From Alectoria sarmentosa (taxonomy: Eukaryota; Ascomycota; Lecanoromycetes; Lecanorales; Parmeliaceae): a DNA stretch of 64,000 bases. Made by a program: the position numbers and the translations under genes. This document shows, piece after piece, positions 12,601 through 24,853 of the stretch. The stretch spans positions 124,001 through 188,000 of the forward strand of contig WOGZ01000025.1 in NCBI GenBank assembly GCA_009733775.1, given 5' to 3'. The first letter of the stretch is position 1. Each line of letters starts with the position of its first letter. Under the pieces are notes generated by a model. That model saw only the letters and a program-made list of their open reading frames with translations. It did no database searches and had not been told where the DNA came from.

Positions 12601-12780
12601 TCCGGGGATGGGTCACGAATCCGATAGGCCCACGATGCCAAGCGCAAGCGAGGCTACACTGGACATGGGCAGTGTTAGTGGCGCACCGGGCGCAGATCGC
12701 GGATCTGTGAACGCCGGCAGTGCCAGTGGCGTGCAAGACGGGGCTGAAATGGAAAAGGGTGGTGCCGGGCAAATTACTAC
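9677..12780. other. Long gene-poor stretch
   Basis: No gene of convincing length was found. Short frames at 10408-10632 and 10607-10858 overlap in different phases without clear splice links. A degenerate direct repeat of about 55 bases (10094-10149 and 10274-10332, roughly 70 percent alike by eye) is visible. From about 12100 to 12540 the plus strand is C/T-rich, like a fungal promoter and leader, and is followed by an ATG at 12515 with a good donor (GTAAGT) at 12542. A possible acceptor lies near 12628, but no continuing gene was found, so this may be a truncated 5' end. Confidence 0.4.
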
Positions 12781-12905
12781 TTCATACCCCAAACCTTGCG
12801 TTTATTACATTTTCATACCCCAAACTACTGAATCATACCCCTCACCAAAAAATGGGGTATGATTCGGTAATTTGTCAAAAGTAGGGGTATGATCCAGTAG
12901 TTTGT
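12781..12905. repeat. ATACCCC repeat patch with inverted copies
   Basis: The heptamer ATACCCC occurs three times in direct orientation (near 12784, 12815 and 12836) and twice inverted as GGGGTAT (near 12854 and 12884). The copies are flanked by the shared word CAAACTACTG or its variants. Bases 12818-12841 and 12853-12874 form an imperfect inverted repeat around an 11-base A-rich loop, and 12883-12904 is a further inverted copy. Confidence 0.75.
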
Positions 12906-12949
12906 TATCTTGGTGTAGAGTGTAGGTTAGAGTATGCCAGGCACGGGTG

Positions 12950-13060
12950 TGGTAGTCATGGGTACGGTCGCATGGATATGGTAGCCATGGTCAGGCATGG
13001 GTATGGTCGCATGAGTATGGTAGCCTTGGGTGTGATAATCATGGATGTGGTCGCATGGTA
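12950..13060. repeat. Degenerate minisatellite, about 40-bp unit
   Basis: Three units begin with CATGGGTACGGTCGCATG (about 12957), CATGGGTATGGTCGCATG (about 12996) and CATGGATGTGGTCGCATG (about 13041). Each of the first two is followed by a variant of TATGGTAGCC. The spacing is about 40 bases. The copies differ by a few substitutions each. Confidence 0.65.
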
Positions 13061-13160
13061 ATCGTTCTGAAAGGTCAATCATTCGAAATCCTTTTCAAAT
13101 GCGGTCGGAGGAATTCCCTTATTTCTATGATCGCACGGTTCACATCGCGGATCTTCTCCT

Positions 13161-13728
13161 TTACAATTTTGGCAGTTGGTCGTCCCTCATAGCCAACATC
13201 GCTTCGAAAGTGACTTGGATGTTCCGTACTCTGCTGATGACTTCAGTGACGCTGTACGTGACTGAGGTATAAGTAAATTACTTACCCAAGTCTATTTGCG
13301 TTGATAATGAGGGCTGTTTGCAGATATTTTGTAGCAAATCCGAGTTGACTCTGAAGTCTTTGCAAATCTTCTTTCTTCAAGACATGCTTGAAAGGTGTCC
13401 ATGTTCTGCGCACTTGACTTCGACGGTCGAAGACCCCTTTGAATCTGGTTGCGCAATTCTCGATCAATTGAATCTTGCTTTCGCAGATCTTCAAGGCGTT
13501 GCTGATGGATGCGGTTGAGGACGGCAAATCTACACAAGCACTTTGTTCTTCGACAAGACATTTCACTTCTTCCAGATTGCCTCGAAACTGGTCCAGACAC
13601 TCGATAGTACCGAGAAGCTCTCCTGGCGAATCTTGGATTTCTCGCAGGAAGTTGATGATATCGCGAGTTGTTAATATGAGCTGAAACGTCAATGATAGCG
13701 CCGCTGAGGCGCTCGATTTGCCATCCAT
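13161..13728 (-). CDS. Orphan STAND-type N-terminal domain protein
   Basis: The first exon (13728-13286) encodes 147 residues that match the fungal N-terminal domain placed in front of NACHT or ankyrin repeats in STAND (NLR-like) proteins. Seen are the start LSLTFQLILTTRDIINFLRE, a CLVEEQSACVDL stretch, SKIQLIENCATRFKGVFDRR, and a final helix KYLQTALIINAN. A plausible 52-base intron (GTAAGT..CATCAG) joins a short second exon (13233-13161), giving 171 residues that end in MRDDQLPKL. In full-length relatives the N-domain is followed by hundreds of residues; here nothing with NACHT, ankyrin or WD character follows. It is therefore a stand-alone or truncated copy. The inferred role is a signalling helix bundle used in heterokaryon incompatibility or innate-like cell death, as known for related domains. 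The second exon is less sure than the first. Confidence 0.65.
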
Positions 13729-14912
13729 GGCATCCAGGAGATATCTCAGTTCGAAGTAATAGCTATCGTAATGTTCTACTCTCGATGCTTTTGTAAAAGA
13801 ACAATGGAAGGGGTAAGGCTACGCTGGAAGAAGTTTCTTGCTCACTGTAGTACCAGCAGAGTGGCTCTATTACCGGTGCGACATCGTGAGTATAACTTTA
13901 AGCAGATGAGCATTGGAAATGTACATACGGATTCGACGAACCGGTGTTCCGGGATCTACCCATGCAGCGTCATCCACTGATCATCGAAGTAGATCCCGAA
14001 CTTGCAGAAAGACTGGCCCATTCAGGACTAGTGATCATGCACGAGTCCGTATTGCTGACTTCTTCAAGAGCAGCAAGTACACCGCCTGACAGGCCACGTC
14101 ACGAAAGGTGTCATGAGTTACGCCAGTGTGTGAGCCGGGTAGCCAGACTTGATGCTCACGGCCTGTTTGAGACAGAGACAACGTAAGGCTAAGAATACCT
14201 GACGATACTCTGACCGTTTCTGTAAGATAGTAAAACGGAGTGGGAGTCCGTTTACTCTCAAAGAAAACCAGAAATGCCATTGTTCAGGGCAAGTCTTCCA
14301 CTTCTAATTGGAGACGCGTGAAGCAGGCCGAGAAAGGACGATTCGAGGCCCAAGTGAGAAGACAGAAGACTAAGACCAAGTACTATCGGACGGCTCCCGA
14401 CGGCCTGCTCGTGGATTGATTTGGTGAGCCGAAGTGTGGTTTCTGTCTAAGCAAGTCGTGCCCTCACAAGAAGGATGAGCCGAGCCAAGAGTGTTATTCG
14501 GCTGCTAGAGGAATCGGTTCATAGCCCTGTCACTTTTTGTGCTTGATCATGTCGTGACGGCATTGGAAAGCGTAGATTTGACGGAACAGGCCGGTGTTGA
14601 GATGATACCTTAGGCTCGTCATATATGAAATTGAAAGAACAGCTGAAAGACACCATCTTCGTATGAGAGCGTATAATACAGTAAGGTAGGTAGACTATGT
14701 TGTACTTAAAGCCACGAGTGGAAAAGTGGAAAGGGCTACGAATGATCATAGGGCTGCTAGCGCCCATCTGCGAACGGCCTTGAGCTTGGCACCTTGGCAC
14801 CTAGTTTTGGGTTTCCATTGGTGCCCGCAAATTCATCGCCTTCTTTCTGTGCAGAAATGCGAGCTGTCGACGATCCAACTCTTGAACCAGATCACCGGGG
14901 CCCAACATCCAG
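13729..14912. other. Gene-poor, with a broken Cys-rich frame
   Basis: One plus-strand frame runs from about 14230 to 14520 with a basic, helix-like stretch (VKQAEKGRFEAQVRRQKTKT). After an in-frame TGA at 14419 comes a Cys/His cluster (KCGFCLSKSCPHKKDE). It could be a relic of a zinc-binding protein. A 10-bp perfect inverted repeat (13950-13959 and 13989-13998) is also present. No other gene was supported. Confidence 0.35.
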
Positions 14913-16625
14913 ATGGGAGACAGCGGAGGAGGCACCGAGGTAACACACAAGTCGCTGGAGCATGTCTTGAGAAATGACAACAAGGTCAAAGTCGCTGGCA
15001 TCGACATTGATGGCGTCTTGCGCGGCAAGCTCATGTCCAAGAAGAAGTTTCTAGGCATCGCAAAAGACGGCTTCGGCTTCTGTTCTGTCATCTTCGGCTG
15101 GGATATGCACGACCAGACATATTTCAAGGAATTGCAGATCAGTAATGCGGAGAATGGATACCACGATATAATTGCTGTGCCCGACTTGAGCAGCTTCAGA
15201 AGAATACCGTGGGAGGACGACGTGCCCTTCTTCCTCGTTAGCTTCCTCGATCCGAACCATCGAGGCCCGATCAGTGCCTGTCCCAGAGGTCTGCTCAAAA
15301 CTGCGGTTGACAGGTTGGAAAACCAAGGTCTGGGGGCAATGGCTGGAGGTGAGACATGTGAACCCTCTACAGATATCCTTGTGTACAAAATGTCCCGACT
15401 TTGTCTTGCTGGACGCTGCTGATCTGACAACCCAACAGCGGAGTACGAATTTTTCCAATTTAGAGCGCCTGTCAACAACGGGATAGACGCAAAAGAGCGC
15501 AACTCGTCCTCTACAGCAAAATTTCTCCAGGAGAACTCGCACAACGCGCTCCCACCCCTCACAGAAGGTATGTTCGGGTACAGCCTGACAAGGCCAGTCC
15601 ACAATCAAGAATACTACTATGGTATCTACGACGCCTGCGAGAAATTCGGGTGCGGGATTGAAGGCTGGCATACAGAAAGTGGTCCTGGAGTGTTTGAAGC
15701 AGTATGACAAGCTATCTATCCAACGTGAAATCTGAACTTATGTTTGCGCCAGGCCCTCGAGTTTGGGGAAATCAAGCAGATGGCGGACAAAGCTGGGCTG
15801 TTCAAGTCGGTGATTGTCGAAGGCCCATATCCCGCGCCACTGACAACCCTTCAGATACGTTGTCAAGTCCTTGGGCAGCAAATTCGGCATCACCCCCTGC
15901 TTCATGGCCAAACCCCGGGAAGGCCTCCCTGGCAACTCCGGTCATATGCACGTGTCGATTGTTGACAAGTCAGGCAAAAACATGTTCTATCGCGGATCGA
16001 AGGACCCTAGCCCTCCATACCAGGACCTCGAACACCTCTCTGACATTGGGCGCCACTTCCTGGCTGGTCTGTTAGACGGCTTACCAGATGTAATGCCCAT
16101 CGTTGCACCTACCATTAATTCTTACAAACGTCTTGTTGAGAACTTCTGGGCGCCCGTGACCGTCTCCTGGGGGCTAGAGCATCGGGCTGCCTCGATTCGC
16201 TTGATTGCTCCACCTACCGCAAGTCCCAAAGCCACAAGATTCGAAGTGCGTGTGGCAGGTGCAGACGCAAATCCATTTCTTGTGCTAGCGGCTATCCTCG
16301 CTCTCGGCTGGCGCGGTGTTGAGAAGAAATTGGAAATTACAGTGCCGCCTCTGGGCAAGGGGCAGAACGTTGGAGGTGCATCAGATAAAGGGGTACGCCT
16401 TGCAAAAGGATTGAAGGAGGCTACGGTGCAGATGATGAGGAAGGAGAGTGTGGCAAGAGAGGTCTTCGGAGACGAGTTCGTAGAGCATTTTGGAGGCACG
16501 AGAGAACATGAGATTAAGCTATGGGACGAAGCCGTCACTGATTGGTGAGTGTAGCGTGCGAGAGGCTTGTATAAGTGCTAATAAAACGATGCAGGGAGTT
16601 CAAGAGATACGTCGAGACGGTTTGA
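14913..16625 (+). CDS. Glutamine synthetase-fold enzyme, type I-like
   Basis: Five exons (14913-15348, 15439-15701, 15753-15805, 15855-16544, 16595-16625) keep one frame and give 490 residues. The family joins ammonia or an amine to glutamate using ATP. Seen are the N-terminal beta-grasp with GIDIDGVLRGKLMSKKKF (about residues 28-45), the metal-site block GWHTESGPGVFEA (about 221-233), GLPGNSGHMHVSI (274-286), NSYKRLVENFWAPVTVSWGL (about 339-358) followed by HRAASIRL, and FEVRVAGADANPFL (about 383-396). The length and these blocks fit the prokaryotic-type (GSI/FluG-like) branch, not the ordinary fungal GSII. So the substrate may be an amine other than ammonia. Intron 3 uses a weaker donor (GTCGGT), chosen because it alone restores the frame. 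The last intron has a textbook branch site (GCTAAT) before GCAG. It is followed on the same strand by mannitol dehydrogenase. Confidence 0.88.
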
Positions 16626-18139
<1,514 letters not shown>

Positions 18140-18746
18140 ATGGTGGCGACGCTGCTGCTTATCTTCACATGTCTTGGTTCAATCCGGGCTCGAGGAGGAT
18201 GGACCGAGGAGGATGAAGGTGGGAAATTGCACATGAGAAGATAGCAATGAAAAACAATCTATACTGATCCTTTTCTCCATGCCGTACAATTTCACTTCCA
18301 CAGGTATGCCAGAAGCACTTCTAGCTTGCAGATTCTCAAAGCAGAGCCAGAAACCTAGCTTTCTTGATCCAAGGATGTACGCGCGGCCAGTAATGCACAG
18401 TGATCATAATGCATCTCCCTCCAACACTACAGATATATCACTGACCTAGATTCAAAGGGGGACCTGGCATATGAGGGCTTGCTAGGACATTGGAAAGGAA
18501 GATCGGGGGCACGATTCGTCAGCGTCAAAGCTCACTGGACAAGCATTACAGCTTGAGAGGAGTGAAAAAGTTGCTCATGCATCTACATAGCTCAATCATT
18601 CCGCTTGCAGATATCTGTCTGTCTTCCAATATTAAAAACTAGCTCTTCCAATCATAAAGTCGTCACTAGAATGAATCAGTATACCGCCCTGATATTCCTG
18701 CTCACATGTAAAAAGAGATTGAGGCGCTCACGAACCTTCCGCACAC
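18140..18746. other. Convergent intergenic region
   Basis: This lies between the 3' ends of two convergent genes. Nothing but short frames is seen; it should contain both polyadenylation regions. Confidence 0.5.
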
Positions 18747-19569
18747 TCAAAGATGCTTGTGGAAAAAATCGAGCAACACTTGGTATCCACGCTCATACTC
18801 CTTCTTGACCTTCTCGTTCTCGAGGTCACCACGAGCGGCCATCCATCCGTGGATCTGGTCGCTGAAGGTCTCGATGTGGTTCTCCACGCTCAATGTCTTT
18901 CCAAATTCCCTGACTGCGTCCGCGTCTTCGTCGCCGGATGCGAGCATGCAGAGGGGAACTTTGATTTCTTTGGCATCGGCGGGATCGACCATGGCGGGGT
19001 GGACTTCGGCGACGGCGGAGAAGGAGGTGCCTGGTTGGGCGGTAAGGGAGACGATCTGTACCACGAGGTCAGTGTTTCACGTTCAAAACCTTGCGATTGA
19101 AACGATGGGACAATCTCACCTTTCCGCCCCAGCACATCCCGAGACTGCCCCACTTCTTGATACCTGTCGCCTGCTTCTCAATCTCCTGCAACAATTCTGG
19201 CACCTTCTTCACAGTATCGGGCGGGCTTGCTGGGCCGGCGAAGAAGTCTCCCACCGTCTTCTTCTTCTCGTCCGTGTCAGGCGGAAAGTCGCTGTGAGGC
19301 AGGGGCTTGCCGAGGAAGAAGTCGGGCATGAAGACTTGGTATTGGTGGCTGGAGTCGGCATGTGCAAGAATGTCAGCACCTTGGATGGCTTGAGGCGAGA
19401 AGCCGAAGATATCGTAGATGATAAAGATGGCGGAGGTGGCGTTGGAGGGGCCGGTGGCGTAGCATTGCATGCCGTTTAGGTCGATATACTTGCCCTTCTC
19501 ATTGTAGCCCTTGGAAACGGCTGGAGGGACGTTGCAGCAGGCCTTGCTGTGTCCTTGTTGTGCTTCCAT
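18747..19569 (-). CDS. Dienelactone hydrolase family protein
   Basis: Two exons on the minus strand (19569-19120 and 19055-18747) around a 64-base intron (GTGAGA..TGGTACAG) give 252 residues. The fold is alpha/beta hydrolase of the dienelactone hydrolase family, which opens lactone or similar ester bonds. Seen are the nucleophile elbow GMCWGGK with Cys146 just before the splice, a likely acid at Asp192 or Asp194 (ASGDEDAD), and His219 in DQIHGW. All three triad members are present. The oxyanion region IFIIYDIFGF (about residues 50-60) also fits. There is no signal peptide, so it is probably cytosolic. The start chosen is MEAQQGHSKACC; the open frame runs 35 codons further up but lacks family character. 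The natural substrate is not shown by the sequence. Confidence 0.88.
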
Positions 19570-21421
19570 GATGGATTTGTATCTTGACAACAGTGTTGTA
19601 ACTTGTAGATAGTTTTGTTTGATTACTAGGCGAAGATGGGAAAGAAAGGCTTTGAATATGATAAAATTGAGCAAGTTGAAGTCATCGTTTTTCCCTTCTT
19701 CAGTTTGGAGTTCACTTGTTTGTCAAACGTCATCGAACAACGGAAATAAGGGCGAGCCAATCGCCGAAACTAGAGTCGATCTTAGGGCTACATCTCGCCA
19801 AGCCACAGTTGCTGACGTCCACGACGAGTCTTGTTGTGAAAATGTCGGTTCATTCATTGACAGAATGCCTTCAAAAAAGACGCCATGTTTGGAGTATTTG
19901 CTCATCTTTTCCTTTTTCCCCGAACATAAGAAGTATGACAGCATAGTGAAAAGCTGAGAAGCCCTTTAATCCTACCATACTCGATCGATTTTCCAAATAT
20001 ACCATGTCAATTCCTGGCGTGGTAACTGGCCTTGAATTTCTCTTTCCAGTAAATGTCCTTTCTAGAGATGACAATGAAGGTCTTTATCGTTATCATTTGA
20101 CCTACATTCAAGGTCTTTGCCCCTTGAAAAGCCGCACTTTGCACCTCTTCTCCCCGGCTTAACATCTCCTGTGCTCGGTCTGAGACCGTTTTCAAGTCCA
20201 TTGAATGCTTCAAAATTAGCTCCAGTCGTATTTTGGCTTACAGGCTCGCTGAAGGCAAAGTTGGCTTTGATTACCGGTCGTGCCCCCTAATGATACTGAG
20301 ACATGTCCGTACTTCTCGAGTCCTCCATCAATTCGGCGCCGTCCTCGATGCAAAATTGTAAGCACCAGTGGTCTTTGAGGCTTCCTAGATATGCCTTGTC
20401 GACAGGAAAGTGCCCACCTGAAGGCAGGACATCGATAAAGAGCTTAGTAAGAAGGGGCTGCTACGCTAGGAGACAGCTACATATATTAGCCCTGTTGATC
20501 TCAGTGACCGTGAACATTGGCGAAAACACACTCGATATTGGGTACTCTCAGCTCCGATAGATTACTGATCTGGTATGAAAGCGAACACGTACAGGAAAGG
20601 TTTGTCAGCTCAAATTGTCGCAGGAAAAGGGGGCGAAGGAGACTGAAGACACAAACCCTGAACCGCATCAGCAAGGCATTCGAATGCACAGAACATGAAT
20701 GAAGCAACAAACAAGCTATCCAAGGAGAACATGACGGTGAGCTCCAGTTCTTTTCCTCTGTTCAGTTGAAAATGCAATATCATGAGTACTTGGGCGTATG
20801 GCCTACTAAGAACTGTGAACGGCAGAAAAGTCGTACAGACCGTAGGTACAATAGGCTGAAAATATTCAGAGCTTGCTCAACGGTGGACACGCCCTCATCA
20901 CGCTACGTTGAGGTCAGATGGAATGGCACCACGGGCGAAGTAATCGCAAAGCGAAAATGGCAATGCTATTGATCAAACAACCATGGGAAAAGCTCGCCGT
21001 CTGCTGGATAGCATACTTGCGATGTATACACCCATGTTGCGATGGACTTAGAAAACTGGTCATATCGATGCAAGCTGCTGACAAATCGCCCGTTTCTGGC
21101 AGGCCAACCATCAGCGTAACAGTACCACTCGATAATCCACGACTTAAGACGAGCGATGCTCGATCCAATATTAATTGTTCTGTTAGTCGAGAACATGAAG
21201 ACTTAAACGCCGTTCAAAGGTGGATGCTCTTCTTTTTCTAAAAGTCAAGACTGGACTTAAATCACAATAGCTCTCAAAATGTTGAGTCTGGGAGCCTCGA
21301 ACAGATAAACATTGTTTCTTACAATTCTAGTTCTCAATGTCTCAAATCTTTCTCCCAAGTAGTAACAACAACTCTGCAGCTTCTTCCGGCCAAACGCCTC
21401 TCATCTCATTGCTGCCAAGCC
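19570..21421. other. Intergenic, nothing supported
   Basis: Only short overlapping frames were found on both strands, with no motif, repeat or RNA gene recognised. Confidence 0.45.
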
Positions 21422-23312
21422 TCAACCGCATTCGTTCCAATACCAGGCCAAGATACATTTGAAACCTGTCACTTTTTCGTGAGCATGCTTGTGCTTGTGA
21501 TGCTTAGGCTTAGGCTTAGGCTTATGGTGAGGAGAAGGCGGAGGTGGAGGCGGAGGTGGAGGCGGAGGTGGAGGCGGAGTCGGAGGCGAAGTCGAAGACG
21601 GAGGTGTAGGCTGCGGTGGCTCAGGGACCGGGCTCTGGGGTGTGGTCGGCGGGCTTTCGTTTGAAACCCGTTCTCGTTCCATGTCTTCCATATCTTGGAG
21701 CGTTTCAATTTCTGCTCTTGTGTGAACGAATTCTTCCACGAGTTTGGCCTGCTTCTCCTTTGGAAGGTTTTTGAAGTCCCCCAACTCAGAAAAGCTGACA
21801 AGATCACCATTCTTATCGAAATCCCAATCATTCAATGGTTCATTCTGAAGATCTACAGCTGCCGTTTCGGCACCCTTGAAGTATCGAAGTCTTTGACTCC
21901 AAACATCCTCGTCGTATTTGGTGACATATACGATCTTGGCGTCAAGTGGCAACGTTCGATATGCCTCGGGGACCAGGCGGACAAGGGCTAGGCTGTCAAA
22001 TCGACCATTGAGATGTACTGCTTGTGGGAGCGGTGGTAACTCGTTAGCAAGTCTGATCGATTCCTCGGTCGGCGGAAGGAGCTCGGGTCCTGGTGGCGGA
22101 TCTGGTCCTGAAGGCGGTTCAGGATCGGACGGCGGACTTGGGTCGGATGGAGGATCTGGTCCTGAAGGCGGATCTGGTCCTGAAGGCGGCTCAGGATTGG
22201 ACGGCGGACTTGGATCGGATGGAGGGTCTGGTCCTGAAGGCGGCTCAGGATTGGAGGGCGGACTTGGATCGGATGGAGGGTCTGGTCCTGAGGGCGGATT
22301 TAGATCAGACGGTGGACCAGGTCCCGAGGGCGGTGCTGATCCGGGAGGCGATCCTGGCCAATTTATACAAAATGGAACCCCAACACAGGGCTTCGGGAGA
22401 GAGGGCATGTCCTATAATTGGTAAACAGCCTTTTCGGTCCCGCACGCAGCAAGCGATCGCACCTTACTATTCCAGATACTCTCCCCAGCGTTTTCAACCG
22501 CGCGGATTTGGTTTACCTGGTCTGTGGTCAGTACACCAGGGTTTCTACCTTCTTCCAGCAAAACCCTCCTCTCGATATAGGCATTCCACGCTTCTTGTCG
22601 CGCTGTAAGCTTATCCAAAAGTTCGACCCGCTGGGCCTGTTTAAGGGTACGCGCCACGCTGGCAGCATCCGCCAATTTTCCGAAAAGTTTCCATAATGCC
22701 GTGCCAACGCCTGCACCAACTCCTGCCCCGCCTACCACTGAAGGAAGGATGATTTCAGCGAGTTTGGCAATATGAGCATTGCTGGGTGGCGCGGCAGGTA
22801 CAAAGCTAGCTATGCTAGACTCAGTCGACGAGGATGAGAGGTCGTAGGAGGTGGATGAGGCCGACGGGGTTCTTGGATCAACAAATTGAGTCGTGGTGGA
22901 TGTTGGGGAGACGGTAGAAGTTGCACTTGTAGATTCAGACGATGGAGACAAAATGGATACAGTTATGAACGTTGAGGGTACTGGAGAACTTGAAGTAATA
23001 TACGAAGCCGAGCTGCTTGTAGAACTGAGTGAGGGGGCTATTGGAAAAGCAGAGACGGAGGCATTGGCGGATCCAGTACTTGGAGAGACCAGGTCGATGA
23101 CCACGTGAGAGACTCGTGCCGAGTCCGTCGAAGCAAAAGCTCCCATACACGAGCTCAGCGATAGATAGACATCTAGGATGATGGCCCCCGAACGGGAGCT
23201 GTTGATGAGTACCATCGTAACAGGCCTTCGGAGCGCTTGTGATATTAGTCACTGCGATTGCAGACGCTGATGAGACAGTAATAAAGCATGGAAGCAGTCT
23301 GCTGCTTAGCAA
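21422..23312 (-). CDS. Secreted Ser/Thr- and Pro-repeat protein
   Basis: The minus strand carries a modular protein. A likely first exon (23312 downward) gives a signal peptide (MLSSRLLPCFITVSSASAIA). A short 40-base intron (GTACTC..CCTAG) probably joins it to the next exon, which encodes a Ser/Thr-rich mucin-like region, a glycine-rich segment (VVGGAGVGAGVG) and a charged helix with RQEAWNAYIERRVLLEEG. A 51-base intron (GTGCGA..ATTATAG, about 22412-22462) contains an in-frame TAG and must be removed. The following exon starts DMPSLPKPCVGVPFC, then about ten copies of a PPSGPDPPSDPS-type unit, a folded middle (LVRLVPEAYRTLPLD, YDEDVWSQRL), a polyproline run, a KPKPKPKHHKHKHAHEK stretch and a Cys-bearing end. 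It is probably a cell-wall or extracellular protein. No family is recognised. The first exon is the weakest part of the model. Confidence 0.6.
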
Positions 23313-24853
23313 CCCAGCAGTGTCTTGTCTTCACGTAGGAGAAAAGATATAGTAAGAAGGCAGCGCCGCTTGATTAAATTAGAAGACTAGGTACTTTGAA
23401 CACGTAACGAGATCTAGAACAAATCGCAACAAAGTGCCAGCGACCTGTCTGTGTTACAAGGTCCATTCATGAGGCTGATCGTAGATTTGGTATTCCTAAA
23501 GGGGATCGTGAAGAACCAATTCCGAAAATCGCAAGGACTACATTGAGAAGTTTTGAGCGGTATATATGATGTTCATCCAAGCTTTCACCACAGATCAGAT
23601 CGTCGCGCCGATCGGCTGCGTCCAGGCTATTCGTCAAAAAAATTATAGGGATCTCCGCAATGATCTGCAGATGTATTCTCTCCGGATCTCGCGTTGAGAT
23701 AAATTGCACAGGGTAAGATCGGATCCACTCAATTGCTGCTTTTTGATTGACTGGTATCTGCGCCACTAAAGTTCGCTAGCCCAAGACCTGAGGGCCCTCT
23801 TATTGGATTCGAATCGTGAAATGAGATGAAATGAGAAGATCTGAGTGCGATACTGCCGAAAAATTTACAGATCAGCACAGATGTCCGATACACACGGGGC
23901 GAGGGCAAGATTTGATATTGCGATTCCGCAGACGTCAAGGCCCAGACGGCAACAAGACCTTTCGCAGATGATTTCCACGTGTATCTATCCTGCCATTGCA
24001 ACAGATTCAGCACGGCATCGTAAGATATGTTGTGCAATACCGAACTTCAGAGAAAGAACAAGCCAAAATGGGCTCCTAGGATTTAAAATCTGCTTGACCT
24101 TGGGGTCTGCCCTCTTCCACTCCGATCTAGGATATCAACTTCACAAGTATAAGTAAGGATCATAAGGATATATATCTATGTATACATGAACTAATCTCTT
24201 TATCGCCACGACTTCAATGCTGTGAGTATGTAAAATCCTGTAGGAGACTAACAATCTCATAGGATTATAGGAACAAATCTTAATTTATGACTATGCAGCT
24301 CAAGGTGACTTGTCTTTTCTTGTATTCTAGATTCTACTGCATCATAATTCAAATCTAAAACTTTGGAATAGAAGATATCCACTAAACTTTCTTGCAATCT
24401 AATTGCCTCTGGGATTTTATCAATCTGACTTGTACATTAGTAGTTGATATTCTAAATCAGTGGAAGAGGGACAGAACCCAATGCTATGCATTCTAATTTC
24501 AGATACGCGAAATCGACGCGGCTAGCGCTGATCGCGCGTACAGCCCTATCAATAGTTTCCTGTCACCACCGTGCGATGACGTGCTATTCCGGCAATACTC
24601 GACTTCCATTTCCTTCCAATCTCAATAGCTTAGACCGTGCGTGCCAACGGAGAAAGACTCTACTTAGTATCTATCGCGAGGCACACCTCACGCTCTCAAC
24701 TTGTCTGTGGGAGAAGACTGTTGAGTGCATCACACAGTGAAGACAGCATCCGTTCAGCACTCCGGGAAGTGCCTAATCAACCTTTTAGACAGATTGAGCT
24801 CTTTCTCGTCGACTTGGACGATATCAGAAGTTAAATTTGTCCCGTTCTAAGTC
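23313..24853. other. Gene-poor, partly AT-rich
   Basis: From about 24150 to 24480 the sequence is clearly richer in A and T than its surroundings. No gene, repeat or tRNA is visible. The last 100 bases are the upstream region of the dehydrogenase gene. Confidence 0.45.

Noticed and set aside
13989..13998. A 10-bp perfect inverted repeat with 13950-13959
   Set aside because: It is short, has no T-run or neighbouring gene end, and is expected by chance at this scale.
15051..15710. Minus-strand frames of 219 and 267 codons over the glutamine synthetase-like gene
   Set aside because: They are antisense to conserved exons and cross its introns without any splice logic or motif.
18757..19479. A 240-codon plus-strand frame opposite the dienelactone hydrolase gene
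   Set aside because: It is antisense to a gene with a full catalytic triad and a good intron; the peptide has no family character.
22406..22414. A true stop between two separate genes at 22412
   Set aside because: A 51-base segment with GTGCGA..ATTATAG ends explains the TAG as intron sequence in one longer gene, and the flanking protein halves join in phase.
21918..22424. A plus-strand Gly-rich frame of GPEGG-type repeats
   Set aside because: It is the complement of the proline-rich repeat of the secreted protein; the repeat DNA keeps the opposite strand open by composition.
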